NCBI GenBank assembly: GCA_017541025.1 | Contig: JAFXZY010000022.1 | Coordinates: forward strand, 1-58,347 | Length of the DNA stretch: 58,347 nucleotides | Source of the DNA: Bacteroidaceae bacterium | GTDB lineage: Bacteria > Bacteroidota > Bacteroidia > Bacteroidales > Bacteroidaceae | Direction: 5' to 3' | In this document: positions 49,318 to 58,228 of the stretch, one piece after another | Layout: every line of letters begins with the position of its first letter | Numbering within the stretch: position 1 is the stretch's first letter | Position numbers and translations under genes: made by a program | The notes under the pieces: model-generated | Database searches by the model: none | What the model was told of the DNA's origin: nothing | The model's input: the letters and a program-made list of their open reading frames with translations, nothing else

Positions 49318-50568
49318 TTAACATCCAAAGCCTAGCAAACGCGTATCGGTTGCCTGGCAAATTTCACGAGCCATGTCGTTCAAAGAATGAAAGCGGCTAT
49401 AATCAGAATTTCCCACAATCTTCCAAGGAGCCAGGATTAATAGCCTACCTGTAGCACAGGCATAAAAACGGCCTTGCGAAGGCTTCCAGTATTCTGTAAT
49501 GGGTTCTTTTTGTAAGATAATAAGCGCAAAGTGTTCCGCTAAGGCTGCTTGAACAACTCCCTTCTCTCCTTCAGATATGCCCGGTGTTACCAGCACGGCG
49601 CCCTGTTCTGCGTGCTGTAGCAACAGAGCCTTTTCTTTATCATACTCGGGGGTGAGATGTGTAGGGATTCCCTCTTTGCTCCTCCGATGAAAAAACACCT
49701 GTTCTTTTTCAGGGTATTTCAGCAAGAAAAGATTACCAAAGGCAGCATACTCGCGGCCTTGAATCCACAGGTGTAGCTGGCGTTGCATAAGATCTGGGGT
49801 CTCTTCCCTAAGCTTCGCCCTAAAAGGGTTCTCTTCCATATAGCGAAAGATATTATCTAACGTACAATCTCTCATAACAATGCGATCGTGATAGCCCGCC
49901 TGAAAGAGAACTGGCCGTAAACCCGAGGGAAAAACCTCAGGCACAGTACTCGGGATTTCTCCACTGGGGCGCATATCCTCCCTCCGCAACACTGTGCCCT
50001 GTGCTTCTCCAATATCCTCCCTCCGCAACATTGTGCCCTGTGCTTCTCCAATATCCTCCCTCCGCAACATTGTGCCCTGTGCTTCTCCAATATCCTCCCT
50101 CCGCAACATTGTGCCCTGTGCTTCTCCACAGGGCACATCACAGGACGCTTCATCCTCCAATTTCCACCAAGCCCTCGTGCAGCCAGTCTTAAAACCACGC
50201 ACAATGTTCCCCAAATGCTTCCCTGCTGGCAGCTTCTTCTTCACATTTATCAGAAGGTGAATGTGGTCTGGCATCAATGCCACTTTCCACACCTCTACCA
50301 TAGGATAAAACATGGGGATTTTCTTCACTTCTTCCTGAAGAACCAAAGAACCCAGGGCAGAACAATGTAAATGAGGGTAATCAGCCGTTCCTTGTTTGCC
50401 GCGGATATGCCCCTCGATACAGCCAAAAACACGTTTCCTCCCTTCCGTCACCATCGTAATCATATAAGTCCCGGGTCGATTATAGTCATGAAAGAACGCC
50501 CTACGATGTCCGTTATGCTTTGTTTCATTGGGCGTCAATCCTTTTGCAATCATCTCTTCACGTGTCAT
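49318..50568 (-). CDS. RAYT-like (Y1/HUH) transposase with accessory C-terminal domain
   Basis: The 416-aa protein has the Y1 transposase domain of REP-associated transposases: HNGHRRAFFHDYNRPG, the HUH motif PDHIHLLI, and a region GYHDRIVMRDCTLDNIFRYM with the probable catalytic tyrosine. A 39-bp unit encoding GEAQGTMLRREDI is repeated four times in the middle (49973-50128). The C-terminal 170 residues form an additional domain. Intact and single, it is a candidate for mobilising the palindromic repeats of this genome. The gene at 311-865 is a deleted relative. Confidence 0.85.
   Translation of the reverse strand: MTREEMIAKGLTPNETKHNGHRRAFFHDYNRPGTYMITMVTEGRKRVFGCIEGHIRGKQGTADYPHLHCSALGSLVLQEEVKKIPMFYPMVEVWKVALMPDHIHLLINVKKKLPAGKHLGNIVRGFKTGCTRAWWKLEDEASCDVPCGEAQGTMLRREDIGEAQGTMLRREDIGEAQGTMLRREDIGEAQGTVLRREDMRPSGEIPSTVPEVFPSGLRPVLFQAGYHDRIVMRDCTLDNIFRYMEENPFRAKLREETPDLMQRQLHLWIQGREYAAFGNLFLLKYPEKEQVFFHRRSKEGIPTHLTPEYDKEKALLLQHAEQGAVLVTPGISEGEKGVVQAALAEHFALIILQKEPITEYWKPSQGRFYACATGRLLILAPWKIVGNSDYSRFHSLNDMAREICQATDTRLLGFGC
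49973..50128. repeat. 39-bp tandem repeat, four copies, inside the RAYT-like gene
   Basis: Units start at 49973, 50012, 50051 and 50090 and are almost identical. They encode a 13-residue repeat between the transposase core and the segment with the tyrosine. Copy number probably varies between strains. Confidence 0.95.
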
Positions 50569-50745
50569 GCTTTTTTGTTTTTTATTTACAAAGATACGCT
50601 ATTTTAGGCATTCCTGCAACCATGAACGCTTAATTCTTAGCATTACACTCTGATTTGTTGTTTGACCCTGACATTTCAGAATGCCGCCCCGAAGGAGATG
50701 AAACCCTCGGGGCATCTATGCAGAAAGCAATGATACCTTAATATC

Positions 50746-50817
50746 ATGTCTGCCTATCTGATTATAATTGGCATCCTACTGATGATTTCCGGCGGCAAGC
50801 GCCGGGATAATAACTGA
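50746..50817 (+). CDS. Possible 23-aa hydrophobic peptide
   Basis: MSAYLIIIGILLMISGGKRR followed by DNN and a stop: one hydrophobic helix with a basic tail. It could be a small membrane peptide or toxin-like peptide, or chance. There is no clear ribosome-binding site. Confidence 0.3.
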   Translation: MSAYLIIIGILLMISGGKRRDNN

Positions 50818-50821
50818 GGCT

Positions 50822-50965
50822 ATGAGATACATTATGGTTATTATTGCCCTTATGTGTGGCTCTGTCAGCAGCTAGGCTCAGACAGATTCGACGAAGATTA
50901 AGAAACGGGGGTGTATATCATTCTATTTCATCATCAAACCACAACGCACTCGGGTCAGCCCCTGA
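50822..50965 (+). pseudogene. Signal-peptide gene remnant with an amber stop
   Basis: MRYIMVIIALMCGSVSS is a typical signal peptide, but a TAG follows at 50873-50875. After the stop the same frame continues AQTDSTKIKKRGC, exactly what would follow a signal cleavage site, then ends at 50963-50965. It looks like an exported protein gene broken by a nonsense mutation and truncation. Confidence 0.5.
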
Positions 50966-51007
50966 CAGTTGGATTGCTGCTACGACTTCTATTCTCTTCT
51001 TAACTTT

Positions 51008-52987
51008 TTATCCTTTTGCTGCTAACTCACTCCAATGTTTACAAAAAGCTATTTCGCTTGCATCATCGAGATACTCTTGCAGAAACTTAAATGGGAACGG
51101 ATATGTCATCATTTCGTTCCATCGTCCAAATCCAAACCTCAACATATCCATAATCTCATAAATATCCTTCTCCACATTAGCTTTATTTTCTTTATGAAGA
51201 ATGAAAATGCGCCGTACTCTTGGCATACGGTCCATCTTGGTGCTCTTCATTATTTGCATATTTTCGCTATTGGTTCCAGAGATATATGCATATGCACCAT
51301 CAGGTTCTCCATTTAACCCTTCAGTTTTCCATAAATGCAGCCCTATATATCCTCTTAAATACTTATGCGATTCAGCTTTCCTTTTAAATAAAGACAACGG
51401 CATTCCTTCATTCACAATGCCATTATAAGCTTCATCAATAAGACTTACATCCAATATTGGAATCTCATCTGTATCAATTATTAGATAGACATTGCCATTC
51501 TTCTTCAGCGCCATATAGTCTCTTGCTCCATGTATTTTACTAGGTTCGTTATAGTTCAAATGACTATAAGCAAATTCATCGAAAAACACGGGCATTTGCT
51601 CTGAAGAGAAACCGAATTCTGCAATATTCATCTTTCCGCCATCTGTCATCTTTAGTGAAGCGCCAATGACACATCCATCATGAATCTTATATCTGTAAAA
51701 TTCCCATTCTTTAGAAAGATTGCATAATTGTTCTGGTATCTGTCTGTTTATCAAACAGTCTTTCACTAATAACTCTATTAGTATTCTACGAGCCTCAGAA
51801 ACAGAGACTTGGTCTTCTTTTTCGTTATTATAAAATATTTTGTGCTGTAATGCAGTACTAGAATGAGCTAACCTATATAACGATTGCGTGTAATGAGTTT
51901 GTGGAAGTAACTCCTCTGTAGGTTCACATAACTTTATTATCAAATCATTTGCTGTTCTCTTTTGGTTGAATATGAGAGAGCCTTGCATGATTTCTTGGAA
52001 TTGTATCTTCATTTGGGAAATCAAGTCATTAGCAGATTCGCCAAAAGGATTTTCAATATTGATAGACTTCTCATTAAGATACTCCGTAATAAATTTAAGC
52101 ATGTCCTTACTAGGCTTATACTCATCATAATATAGAACAGCAGAGTCAACAAATTGGATGGACAACAGTCCTCTATACTTCTCATTTACAGAAGCTATTA
52201 CCTGATATATAGCAAACAATCTACCATGAGAGTAATCTTCTGGATTATATGGCCAATATGGTACGATGTTATGCTTGTCAGGGAATCTTTTCTTTTGAAC
52301 GTAAAAAGTTTCAAGTTCTGGCTTAATCCCTTTCATCTTCCTTAAGACAACAGGTTTTACCGCTAAACCAGACCACCACTGCCCATGAACATCCTTGCTG
52401 ATTTGAAACACACACGTTTGTCTCTTTCTAAGTTCATCAACGTTTTTGGGATTTGAGAAAGATGTTGTTTTTGCAGTTAGATTCATGTATTCGTTTACTT
52501 CCATCTTTAAGCAAACCAACTCTTTCCGGCTTTGAGGAATCAAGAAGTTTTTATCATCACACAGCAACAGTACCCCATTATTGTACATCATCCTATCAGG
52601 CTTAGTTTTGCCAAGAGAATTGATTGCCAATGATGCTATGATTCGTTGCTGCAGTTTACAATCATAATCTGTCAAATCATCAATACGAGAACGAATTTGG
52701 TCATAGGTCCTTAAGCTTTTCAAAACATCTTGAAGTTCCTCCTTCTTCATCATTATGAAAAAGCGGACACATGGATATTGAACATCATTCCATTTTGCTC
52801 TTATGCCACATACGGATAAAAAAGGAATATCTGCTAATTGTTCGTAAGCTAAGTTCTTGTATTCTTTATCGAGGCTATAGTAAGAGACAATAGCATACTG
52901 AGAGAAAAATGTCTCTCTATCATATTCCACCTCAATTTTGTTGGTTGTAAGTGGCCAAGCTTTTATTTCTTCCAAGTTCAACATCAT
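51008..52987 (-). CDS. 659-aa protein of unknown function, partner of the helicase-nuclease
   Basis: The protein is large and soluble, without signal or membrane segments. The C-terminal 250 residues contain strands and helices (CVIGASLKMTDGGKMNIAEF, VYLIIDTDEIPILDVSLIDE, GYIGLHLWKTEG, VRRIFILHK) and a final MTYPFPFKFLQEYL. The ending recalls the C-terminus of PIWI/Argonaute-like proteins, where a YP(x)P segment precedes the last helix. A pPIWI_RE-like protein is therefore possible but unproven. The gene starts five bases after the stop of the helicase gene, so the two are co-translated. Confidence 0.5.
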   Translation of the reverse strand: MMLNLEEIKAWPLTTNKIEVEYDRETFFSQYAIVSYYSLDKEYKNLAYEQLADIPFLSVCGIRAKWNDVQYPCVRFFIMMKKEELQDVLKSLRTYDQIRSRIDDLTDYDCKLQQRIIASLAINSLGKTKPDRMMYNNGVLLLCDDKNFLIPQSRKELVCLKMEVNEYMNLTAKTTSFSNPKNVDELRKRQTCVFQISKDVHGQWWSGLAVKPVVLRKMKGIKPELETFYVQKKRFPDKHNIVPYWPYNPEDYSHGRLFAIYQVIASVNEKYRGLLSIQFVDSAVLYYDEYKPSKDMLKFITEYLNEKSINIENPFGESANDLISQMKIQFQEIMQGSLIFNQKRTANDLIIKLCEPTEELLPQTHYTQSLYRLAHSSTALQHKIFYNNEKEDQVSVSEARRILIELLVKDCLINRQIPEQLCNLSKEWEFYRYKIHDGCVIGASLKMTDGGKMNIAEFGFSSEQMPVFFDEFAYSHLNYNEPSKIHGARDYMALKKNGNVYLIIDTDEIPILDVSLIDEAYNGIVNEGMPLSLFKRKAESHKYLRGYIGLHLWKTEGLNGEPDGAYAYISGTNSENMQIMKSTKMDRMPRVRRIFILHKENKANVEKDIYEIMDMLRFGFGRWNEMMTYPFPFKFLQEYLDDASEIAFCKHWSELAAKG

Positions 52988-52992
52988 CTTCC

Positions 52993-55900
52993 TTACTGTA
53001 AATTTACTAGTTTTCGTAATGTTTCAATCCCTTTGGGAACAATGACACCATTCTCATCAATCAGTCCTCCAATTTCATTTATTTCATCCATATGTGAGTC
53101 ATCAATTTGGAGGATGTTCACCGTTATTAAACGACAATTAAGTCGAGCTATTTTTCTTTGTCGTTTTTCTAAAGTAGGTATATCGCCATATCTGTCGTTA
53201 TGATCTGCCTTGGGATTCATATTTTTGACATCAAATGCGACTTTGTAGCTTCCATCAGGATTACAAATAACATAGTCTGCTAATTCGTAATCCTTTCCCT
53301 CTAGATGTTTAATATCTTCCTCCTTGCAATCTGTATAGTAAATCAATAATGCTTTAAACGCTTCTTCTCCTATTTCGCCAGCATAATCGGTACGCAATAT
53401 TTGTGGATGAAGAATTAGTCCATCGCCTCTCCAATCTGTAGCAAAACCATTATTCTCAAAATGATTACGTATCACCTTATTTTTCATCAACACATCTAGG
53501 CGCACATCGGATGGAGATACATAGTAGGGATTAACCCCATTTCTGATAGGACAAATCTTATTCTTCTCATAAAAGAAATAATAACCTCCTTTTTCATCAC
53601 GTTGCCAATTACCATAACATTTTGTTATGAACGTGAGATATCTATCTTCTTCGTCCAAGTCATCCCATCCCGATATTACTGGCTTCGTAATAATAGCACG
53701 TTTATAGCTTTGGTTCATCCTTTGACTTGCCAATATGTTATAAGGAATGTCCCCATTACTATCTTCGTCATCAAAGTCATCTTCAAAATCTTCTTTATGA
53801 GGCGTGAAATAAAGAGCTTGCCGACGCATACTGTCAAGCATATATTGAGCATGATTAGCTGTATGACAGAGAATTGTTTCTTCTATCGAGACATTCTCAT
53901 CAATGTTCGACTTATGTTCTAAAATATGATTCACTAATACCCGATATTCTTTTGTGAGAGACTTCTGGAAGATTGAAGAATCAAAATAGGGAGTCATGGA
54001 CTCATCGTACAGTAAATATGTAGTACGAGGCTTATTTCGCGTACGGCACAAGCGCCCAACAGCCTGTTCTATTATGGTTTGAGCCCATGCTGCCTTATCA
54101 TTTGCAATACCAAGATCTGTTTTTTCACTAAAATAAAAAGTATTTGATAATGCTTGATAAAGCCATTTAGCGACATCATATCTTGAAAGGCATCCTCTTT
54201 CATATAGCATCATCAACACCAGCATAGCATTGTAGAAGCTCTTTTCAAATGTTGATTCATAGCCATCCTCGCTCATCATAAGATAGTTGGTAGGAGACTG
54301 AAGATATAATGCGTCCCAGTCTTTCTTTAGCTTTTTACCATCTTCTACCCAATTGTCACCAGAAACATAGTCAAGTCCTTCTGGTATTTCAAATTGCATG
54401 TTTGTTCCTGCCTTGAAACTTCCATATGCAGAAACCAACATGATTTTGGCATCTTTATCATGACTTAGTTCTACCAATATATTGTTTTCCACTTCCTCCA
54501 GTTCTTTCGTAATCCGAATATGACTATTTTCCCAATCTGTTGGTAGTTCGCCATCAATTTTCGACGACATATCTTCGTATGTGCCATCAATGAGGCAACT
54601 CAGTGTCATTATTTGATTACTATCCTTTTCACCAGTACGATTCTGAAAGAATATCATACTACGAATATCATCATGGGTGATAAACCAATGATATGATTCT
54701 ATGAATTGGAAGAGCCTGTATAAGTGGAAGAAAGTACTTTTCATTTCCTTATCATATCTTCTAAGGTTTCTGACAGTAATACGGAACCACTCATCATCAA
54801 GGCCATCTTCCCGGGCTCGTGCAGAAAACATCTCCTTGTATTTTTGAGGCAAAACAAGATGGTTTTCACGTTTGTCCTTATATTCGTAATGCTCAATCGG
54901 AATTGCTTCTATTCTATGCTCTTGGGGATATGTCGCTGCGACCAAATCATCAAATTTGATTCTATCTTCTGCCGTTAATGTGTGAACTTTATCACCTAAT
55001 ATCTCCTTCAAATAGACGAGGTCGAAATTACTTACCACAGATTTATTTGAAGCCGTTGCTGAACACAAAACAACAGCATTATCATCAAAATGGGTTAGAT
55101 TAAGTAATATCTTCTCTGGTGTATTTGTTATTTCACGACTAGATAATCTCACTCGATGTTGATTGTCTCTTTCATCAATTTCTTCTTGGAAGAACTGAAC
55201 TCCTTGCGAGTAAACAGAATAGTCTGGAAGTTTTATCGGATTGGCATCTTTGGTTATGATATGGTTTTTCCGGTTAGTCATAAACTCCGTTTGCTGCTGC
55301 TCGAAATGGAATTCAGATGCAGACTCAAATCTTGAAAAGAACGTATGTATTTCTCGCTCTAATGTGGGGTATCCGAGGAATGTTTTTTCTCCGGTATTAT
55401 TTATCTGGCGGATTTCATCATCAAACTTATTACGGCTATCCTCTAATGCTTCTTTTATAACACTTCTAAATTGAGATTTTACAGAAGTGATATTTCTAGT
55501 CGTAAGTGTTAGGAACTCATCTAAAGGAATGACAATAGAATAATCTGCGATTAAAGAGTCTTTATCATTGCTATGCACCAAACTTAGATGCCTGTTTCCT
55601 TTTTTGTAACAAACAAAGGAATTTGTCTTATCTCCGCTTTGTGAAATACTTAACTTTATTGGGCCGGAAAAGAATACACCTCTTCTGAATTCTTCTATTT
55701 CTTCTGGCGTATCTAAAAAAATACTATTATAAGGCTTTGTATCCCCAAATGCTTTCTCCCAATTAGCATATATAATTGACTGTGCTTTATGGACACAATC
55801 TTCCAAACGAGTTCCATAATATGAATCAGACGTATGCTCAGGTCTTTCAAGTAAGGACTTGTACTGCAAGAAACCATTGTAGCCTTTCGCAAACCTCTTA

Positions 55901-56745
55901 TTTCCATAAGTACTATCTATTGCTTGATCTATGATTGCATTCCTCATGGCAATAGCGGCCTGGTCGGACTCATCAAATAAGATAAGAGTCTTTTTCCCCT
56001 TTTTCGAAAAATCTGAAATACTGAATTTCTCGTCTATAATAGGGTCTATCCCATACATTGCTTTATGAACAGTCATAAGAAGTACTCTCTTATTTTTATA
56101 GTCAACTTGAGGGTATACTTCTCTTAAATGGGGAAAAAGCTTGTTTAATTTTGCAATAGATACACGCTTATCTTGTTTTGTATTTTCCAAATGTTTTTTG
56201 AAGTTTTCGAAAAACACGCGTACTGCTTTACGCAAATTGGCTTCGCTTTCATCTATCTGCTGACGAAGATACTCATTGTTATTGGACTCATAGGTCTTAA
56301 CTAACCCAGACAATCCCTCAAATGTTTTCTTGACCCAATTAAAGCTATATCTTAAATCTGTAACCTTGGTGTCTTTTTTCTTTTGGTCATCAATCTGCAT
56401 TTCCATCTCTTCAAGCAAAGATGAAAAACTGGAGTTCTTTATTGCTTTCATGATAACCTCCGGATTATTCTCTATGACCAACTTGTCCTTTGGTTTTATC
56501 TTGCTTTCAGGAGTTGATATAAACCTTTCTATTTCACGGTCCATCCCATTCACAAGTTTGTTTTGTACACATAGAATGATAATCCTATCAAAATGGAGTG
56601 GATAATACTCACACGTAAGTTTTCCAATAGTATATGATTTTCCACCACCTGTAGCTATATCACTGATGTGAAGTCCTGGAGTCACATAACTCTTAAAGAT
56701 ATTCTCAACGTGGGCACTAAGTTGTTCCTTATATCCTAATTCCAT
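52993..56745 (-). CDS. Large superfamily 2-type helicase with C-terminal PD-(D/E)xK nuclease domain
   Basis: The 1250-aa protein has Walker A ATGGGKSYT (31-39), a DEAD-like Walker B LILFDESDQAA (about 257), CSATASNKS (about 558), a motif V-like SAYGSFKAGTNMQF (about 777) and motif VI QAVGRLCRTR (about 895). The C-terminal 150 residues contain GEIGEEAFKALL, then LADYVICNPDGSYKVAFDVK (about 1170), a PD-DxK nuclease core. Helicases fused to such nucleases are typical of anti-phage systems, for example type I or III restriction and pPIWI_RE loci. No methyltransferase is present. Confidence 0.75.
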   Translation of the reverse strand: MELGYKEQLSAHVENIFKSYVTPGLHISDIATGGGKSYTIGKLTCEYYPLHFDRIIILCVQNKLVNGMDREIERFISTPESKIKPKDKLVIENNPEVIMKAIKNSSFSSLLEEMEMQIDDQKKKDTKVTDLRYSFNWVKKTFEGLSGLVKTYESNNNEYLRQQIDESEANLRKAVRVFFENFKKHLENTKQDKRVSIAKLNKLFPHLREVYPQVDYKNKRVLLMTVHKAMYGIDPIIDEKFSISDFSKKGKKTLILFDESDQAAIAMRNAIIDQAIDSTYGNKRFAKGYNGFLQYKSLLERPEHTSDSYYGTRLEDCVHKAQSIIYANWEKAFGDTKPYNSIFLDTPEEIEEFRRGVFFSGPIKLSISQSGDKTNSFVCYKKGNRHLSLVHSNDKDSLIADYSIVIPLDEFLTLTTRNITSVKSQFRSVIKEALEDSRNKFDDEIRQINNTGEKTFLGYPTLEREIHTFFSRFESASEFHFEQQQTEFMTNRKNHIITKDANPIKLPDYSVYSQGVQFFQEEIDERDNQHRVRLSSREITNTPEKILLNLTHFDDNAVVLCSATASNKSVVSNFDLVYLKEILGDKVHTLTAEDRIKFDDLVAATYPQEHRIEAIPIEHYEYKDKRENHLVLPQKYKEMFSARAREDGLDDEWFRITVRNLRRYDKEMKSTFFHLYRLFQFIESYHWFITHDDIRSMIFFQNRTGEKDSNQIMTLSCLIDGTYEDMSSKIDGELPTDWENSHIRITKELEEVENNILVELSHDKDAKIMLVSAYGSFKAGTNMQFEIPEGLDYVSGDNWVEDGKKLKKDWDALYLQSPTNYLMMSEDGYESTFEKSFYNAMLVLMMLYERGCLSRYDVAKWLYQALSNTFYFSEKTDLGIANDKAAWAQTIIEQAVGRLCRTRNKPRTTYLLYDESMTPYFDSSIFQKSLTKEYRVLVNHILEHKSNIDENVSIEETILCHTANHAQYMLDSMRRQALYFTPHKEDFEDDFDDEDSNGDIPYNILASQRMNQSYKRAIITKPVISGWDDLDEEDRYLTFITKCYGNWQRDEKGGYYFFYEKNKICPIRNGVNPYYVSPSDVRLDVLMKNKVIRNHFENNGFATDWRGDGLILHPQILRTDYAGEIGEEAFKALLIYYTDCKEEDIKHLEGKDYELADYVICNPDGSYKVAFDVKNMNPKADHNDRYGDIPTLEKRQRKIARLNCRLITVNILQIDDSHMDEINEIGGLIDENGVIVPKGIETLRKLVNLQ

Positions 56746-56857
56746 AATCGCCGATATTTATATCCCTCTTTTAAATAATCATATAACTTCAACCTATAAT
56801 ACATCATCTTATCCCATTAACAACTATAGGCGGATCGATGTCTTTTGTAAATATTTT

Positions 56858-57724
56858 TCACCACTCCACCTTCACCTCGTCGCCCCATTTTCTTAGTTCG
56901 GCAATGAAGTCGGGAGAGGGGGAGATGCGGTAGCGGAAAGAGGCATAGCCTTCTTCCTTGCAACGAAGCTCTTTTTGGCTGTGATGCAATGGTAGCGTGC
57001 GCAGATAATGAGCTACCTTATCGGTGCAGGTGATAACAACACGACGAACGGGATAATGCTCGTAATCGCGCCATACACCAAAGCAATCACGGAAATATGT
57101 TGCGACCTTTATTCTCCGGTTGGGAACAAAGGTTTCGGGCAGGAGCGTAAGGCGCAATGTCCTGTCGAGAGCGAAACATTGTACAGGTTCCTGACATTCG
57201 CTTCCCTCCTTATAAGCCAAGATATACCAACGGCCTTTATCAGCCTTCAGGCAATAAGGATGCACGATGGCATCGTATGGATTTTCGTCCGAAAATTTCT
57301 GATAGGTGATAAGCAGCTTCTGTTTGTCGCGCAGCGCCTGACCAATCAGCCGCAGATAGCGCGAACCTGTCTCTATCTGCTCTGGCTGGATTTGCTTGCC
57401 TAATTCCTTGTACTGCTGAAGGAACGAATAGTTCTGTATACTCTTCAGCAGATCGTTGGCAAGCGAGTCGAGGGCAAGAGCCTCAGGGTTCATGATACGA
57501 TAGTGCATACGGTCGGGGGCCGAGATAACGATACCCATAAAATCCTTAATAGCCTGCCTGTGGGTAGTAAGCATGTCGCGCGAAAGGATTCCTACATGGC
57601 CGGGCAAAGCAAGCCAACGGTCTCTCAGATCCTCCAATGTAGGGCCTGGAGGTGGTGTCATCTGAAGTTGTTCTATAAGCCAGACATCGAACTTGAATTG
57701 CGCAAAAGAAAAAATTGTTTTCAT
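56858..57724 (-). CDS. WYL-domain transcriptional regulator
   Basis: The 288-aa protein has a winged-helix-like N-terminal region (PTLEDLRDRWLALPGHVGIL) and a WYL domain (about 130-205) with KADKGRWYILAYKEGSE, followed by a C-terminal WCX-type region. WYL regulators frequently control defence islands and sense nucleic acid or cyclic nucleotide ligands. It lies upstream of the helicase gene on the same strand, with a 112-base gap. Direct repeats in front of the gene (57758-57836) are likely operators. Confidence 0.85.
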   Translation of the reverse strand: MKTIFSFAQFKFDVWLIEQLQMTPPPGPTLEDLRDRWLALPGHVGILSRDMLTTHRQAIKDFMGIVISAPDRMHYRIMNPEALALDSLANDLLKSIQNYSFLQQYKELGKQIQPEQIETGSRYLRLIGQALRDKQKLLITYQKFSDENPYDAIVHPYCLKADKGRWYILAYKEGSECQEPVQCFALDRTLRLTLLPETFVPNRRIKVATYFRDCFGVWRDYEHYPVRRVVITCTDKVAHYLRTLPLHHSQKELRCKEEGYASFRYRISPSPDFIAELRKWGDEVKVEW

Positions 57725-57757
57725 TGTATATTTGTTATTGTTAATTTACTCAAATAT

Positions 57758-57836
57758 AGGAAGTTAAATAGGAAGTATAAATAGAAGTTAAATTGGAAGT
57801 AATAAAAGGACAATACCAAATAAAAGGACAATACCA
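57758..57836. promoter_or_regulatory. Direct-repeat operator candidates upstream of the WYL gene
   Basis: Four GGAAGT/GAAGT words are spaced about 11-13 bases apart (57759, 57771, 57784, 57795). Two perfect copies of TAAAAGGACAATACCA follow at 57803-57818 and 57821-57836. They lie between the gene start and a weak minus-strand promoter near 57965 (TACCTTAG). Confidence 0.6.
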
Positions 57837-58228
57837 TATAGGCAGACAGCATCCAAGACTATCGTCCTGCCAACTTGTTGGCTTAACTTCCTGCGCGAAG
57901 CGCATAACTCCCTGTTTAAATCCATCTTATAACTCCCGAAATTTTAATTAATTTCGCCGCTAAGGTACAAAAAAATCAATTATCACAAAACGCTTGATGG
58001 AAAAACACTTCCTACGTTGTAGTTTTTAGACTTACAACCGCAATTATTTATGTTTTTTTAACACAAAATGACGGGCAAAAGTTTACTGTTTACCGTTTAC
58101 TGTTTATCGTTTACTGTTCTCAGAGAGAGGAGTCAACCAAATCCGTACGGGTAGGCAAGTGTTAAATAACAAGGTCTGAAAGGAGTCAACCGTATTGGTT
58201 CTTCTTCAATTTAGTTGAAATGTGGGAA
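57837..58228. other. Intergenic region with weak promoter and heptad repeats
   Basis: No gene is visible. A TACCTTAG box (minus, near 57968) is the best promoter candidate for the WYL gene. Inverted GTTTACTGTTTACC heptads lie at 58080-58117, the opposite orientation to those at 43839. Confidence 0.5.

Larger units (their letters stand above)
50569..51007. other. Intergenic region with two tiny frames
   Basis: The region contains a CCCCGAAGGAG...CTCGGGG hairpin (about 50680-50712) and two very short hydrophobic frames described separately. Otherwise no gene is visible. AT content rises towards the defence genes. Confidence 0.45.
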
